Below, one piece after another: positions 4,824 through 6,381 of a DNA stretch of 6,381 nucleotides. Under the pieces are notes generated by a model. The model saw nothing but the letters and a program-made list of their open reading frames with translations, made no database searches and had not been told where the DNA came from. The stretch's first letter is position 1; the number at the start of each line of letters is the position of its first letter. Origin of the DNA: Desulfobacterales bacterium (lineage in GTDB: Bacteria; Desulfobacterota; Desulfobacteria; Desulfobacterales; SpSt-501). The DNA lies in contig JALOOS010000106.1 of assembly GCA_025454275.1 (NCBI GenBank), positions 1-6,381 on the forward strand, given 5' to 3'. The position numbers and the translations under genes are program-made.

Positions 4824-6058
4824 AGGAGTTCGGTCAGGTGTTTGACGGGGACCTTCATCCCGTGGCGCCGCACGCCGTAGGCGAGCTGCAGGATGCAGGC
4901 CGGGCAGGTCGTCACCAGGATGTCCGCCCCGGTCTTTTTGAGGTTCTCCATTTTACGGTCCAGGACCTGCATCGCCAGATCGTAGTGGGAAAGCGCGTAC
5001 GAACCCGCCCCGCCGCAGCACCAGTCGGCCTCCGGCAGTTCAACGAACTCGGCCCCCGGCATCCCGCGCAGGAGCTCCCGCGGCTGTTTCACGATGCCCT
5101 GGCCGCGCGAGGCGTGGCAGGGATCGTGGAACGTGACCCGTTTGCCCTGCAGGCCCGGTGAGCCGGGGATCACTTCGGCGGCAAGCCACTCGGAGATGTC
5201 CCGGACCTTGGCGGCGATCCGTTGGGCCGTCGGGTGTTGCGGGTCGCTTTCCGGGAACAGCCGGGGGTATTTCTTGATGAAGGCGGTGCAGCTCGAGCAG
5301 TCGGTGAGGATGAGGTCCGCGGCGGCGGCATCGAGCAGCGGCAGGTTCTTGGCCGCCAGCCGGCGCGCTGCCGGCAGATCGCCGTAACTCCACGCCGGAA
5401 GACCGCAGCAGTTGGTGTCGAGCACGCGGACGCTCCGGCTGAAGCGCCGCAGCAGGGCGAGGGTCGCCCTGCCGGCCGCATGGCCGACCACGTCCACTCC
5501 GCAGCCCACGAAGTAGGCGACCTGCGGGCCGCCGCCCTGCCCCGCGAACATGCCGGGCTTGACGTTCGCCCGGAAGGGCTGCGCCGGCAGCCGGTCGACG
5601 ATCGCCTCGGCCCGGGCGAAGTCGCGCCCGAAGATGCGCAGCAGCCCCAGCGCCCGGGCGAGTTCGCTGGCGCCGCTGTTCTTTCCCAGGGCGGCGGCCC
5701 GGGCCGCGAGATGCAGCCGGCGCGGGTAGGGCAGCAGCTGATCGAAGAGCAGCCGGTGGATCGATTTGCGACCCACTTTTTCGAGGTACTCGGAGCGGGC
5801 CTGGATGACGAGCTCGGAGGTGGGGATCGCCGGAAAGCAGTTGCTCGTGCAGGCTCCGCAGAGCAGGCAATCGTAGAGCGGCTCTTCCAGCTCCGGGCTC
5901 CAGGCGATCCGTTTTTCGATCAGCGCCCGCAGCAGGGCCAGGCGCCCCCGCGCGACCCCCGCCTCGTGACCCGTGGAACGGAAGATCGGGCAGGCGGTCT
6001 GGCAGAACCCGCAGCGGTTGCAGTGGGCGATTTCGTCGTAGCGCTCGGTGATGCTCAT
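4820..6058 (-). CDS. glcF: Glycolate oxidase iron-sulfur subunit GlcF
   Basis: A 412-residue protein, typical length for GlcF, the electron-transfer subunit of the GlcDEF complex that oxidises glycolate to glyoxylate at the membrane and passes electrons to the respiratory chain. Two ferredoxin-type [4Fe-4S] motifs are intact: Cys13-Cys16-Cys19-Cys23 followed by Pro, and Cys64-Cys67-Cys70-Cys74. Two CCG domains follow. The first has VGC186, DTNCCGLPAW (Cys217-Cys218) and Asp253-Cys254..Cys257. The second has HDPC314, WCCGGAGSY (Cys347-Cys348) and TTCPAC (Cys385, Cys388). No transmembrane helix is evident. The ATG overlaps the glcE stop codon by one base (TGATG) and lacks a good Shine-Dalgarno sequence, so translational coupling to glcE is likely. 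The last codons read into the 131-bp palindrome, which supplies the TAA stop. A related lactate or other 2-hydroxy-acid dehydrogenase complex cannot be excluded, but the GlcE neighbour favours glycolate. Confidence 0.92.
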   Translation of the reverse strand: MSITERYDEIAHCNRCGFCQTACPIFRSTGHEAGVARGRLALLRALIEKRIAWSPELEEPLYDCLLCGACTSNCFPAIPTSELVIQARSEYLEKVGRKSIHRLLFDQLLPYPRRLHLAARAAALGKNSGASELARALGLLRIFGRDFARAEAIVDRLPAQPFRANVKPGMFAGQGGGPQVAYFVGCGVDVVGHAAGRATLALLRRFSRSVRVLDTNCCGLPAWSYGDLPAARRLAAKNLPLLDAAAADLILTDCSSCTAFIKKYPRLFPESDPQHPTAQRIAAKVRDISEWLAAEVIPGSPGLQGKRVTFHDPCHASRGQGIVKQPRELLRGMPGAEFVELPEADWCCGGAGSYALSHYDLAMQVLDRKMENLKKTGADILVTTCPACILQLAYGVRRHGMKVPVKHLTELL

Positions 6059-6381
6059 CAGAACCGGCCCGGCATCGCCCCCGGGGCAAAGATCCGCTCC
6101 GGGTCAAGCGCGGTCTTGACCCGGTGCATGAGCCGCCACTCCGGGCGTAGGGGGCCGAAGAGATCGTGGCGCTGTTTGAACTCCTCCGGCGCCTTCTCGA
6201 GCACCGTGTGGCCTCCGAGCCCCTGCAGGCCACGGCCGATCGCATCCCAGACGGGATCCTCCAGCCGGGAGAGACCGGCGAGGATGCCGCCGAAACCGAA
6301 ATCGACCTGGAGCCGACCGTCAGCGGCCTGACGCCGAAGGAGGGCTGTGGCTTGGGCGGCCCGGTCCGCCGGGACGCCCGC
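6058..6381 (-). CDS. glcE: Glycolate oxidase FAD-binding-type subunit GlcE, C-terminal fragment
   Basis: The right window edge cuts the gene; the frame is open from 6381 and the last 107 residues are visible, ending in TGA at 6058-6060. The fragment matches the C-terminal FAD-linked oxidase domain of the GlcD/GlcE family. LGGHTVLEKAP (about residues 54-64) corresponds to the conserved GGH..l..AP strand. DLFGPLRPEWRLMHRVK is followed by TALDPERIFAPGAMPGRF, the usual DP..iF.PG.m terminus that comes before the iron-sulfur subunit. GlcE rather than GlcD is preferred because in the E. coli glc operon order (glcD-glcE-glcF) GlcE lies directly upstream of GlcF, and because the short GGH-to-end distance fits GlcE. 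It acts in the same membrane-associated complex as GlcF. glcD is expected beyond the right edge. Confidence 0.85.
   Translation of the reverse strand, partial: AGVPADRAAQATALLRRQAADGRLQVDFGFGGILAGLSRLEDPVWDAIGRGLQGLGGHTVLEKAPEEFKQRHDLFGPLRPEWRLMHRVKTALDPERIFAPGAMPGRF

Noticed and set aside
5040..6245. 401-codon open frame on the - strand
   Set aside because: It is an out-of-frame reading of glcF and glcE on the same strand, extremely rich in Arg, Pro and Ala, and lacks motifs.
5222..6331. 369-codon open frame on the + strand
   Set aside because: It is antisense to glcF and glcE, both of which have intact family motifs. The translated product shows no recognisable domain.

Overview
The window is GC-rich throughout and tightly packed. 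It carries seven protein genes, two of them cut by the window edges, and no RNA genes, CRISPR array or recognisable transposase. Gene content (a lipoprotein form of signal peptide peptidase A, a GlcDEF-type glycolate oxidase, a free-standing Lon N-terminal domain protein) points to a Gram-negative bacterium. Desulfobacterota or another proteobacterial-type lineage is plausible, but that is inference and nothing in the sequence fixes the taxon.

Left part (1-1628, + strand): the C-terminal two thirds of a sodium:solute symporter family (SSF) permease, followed after 23 nt by a Lon substrate-binding-domain protein with its own strong ribosome binding site. Next comes a short intergenic gap (1629-1731) between convergent genes, holding a nested G/C-run palindrome.

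Middle part (1732-3662, - strand): a two-gene unit. The upstream gene encodes a DHDPS/NAL-superfamily aldolase whose active-site residues match mammalian 4-hydroxy-2-oxoglutarate aldolase (HOGA1) rather than DapA. The downstream gene, 53 nt later, encodes SppA. A 208-nt divergent intergenic region (3663-3870) carries two well-formed sigma70-like promoters back to back, one for the aldolase and one for a fumarylacetoacetate hydrolase (FAH)-family enzyme on the + strand (3871-4635). The FAH leader has two hairpins.

Right part (4636-6381): the FAH gene converges with glcF. The gap holds an 18-bp perfect terminator hairpin and a separate 131-bp near-palindrome with an AT-rich core, whose right end overlaps the glcF stop codon. 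glcF (iron-sulfur subunit) and the C-terminal end of glcE (flavin-binding-type subunit) overlap by one base on the - strand. glcD would be expected further right, outside the window.

Taken together, the right two thirds look like a small glyoxylate-node cluster. Glycolate oxidase would make glyoxylate, the HOGA-like aldolase would interconvert 4-hydroxy-2-oxoglutarate with glyoxylate plus pyruvate, and the FAH-family enzyme would act on a 2-oxo acid such as oxaloacetate or an acylpyruvate. I do not see a clearly new defence or mobile system. The most unusual non-coding item is the 131-bp palindrome.
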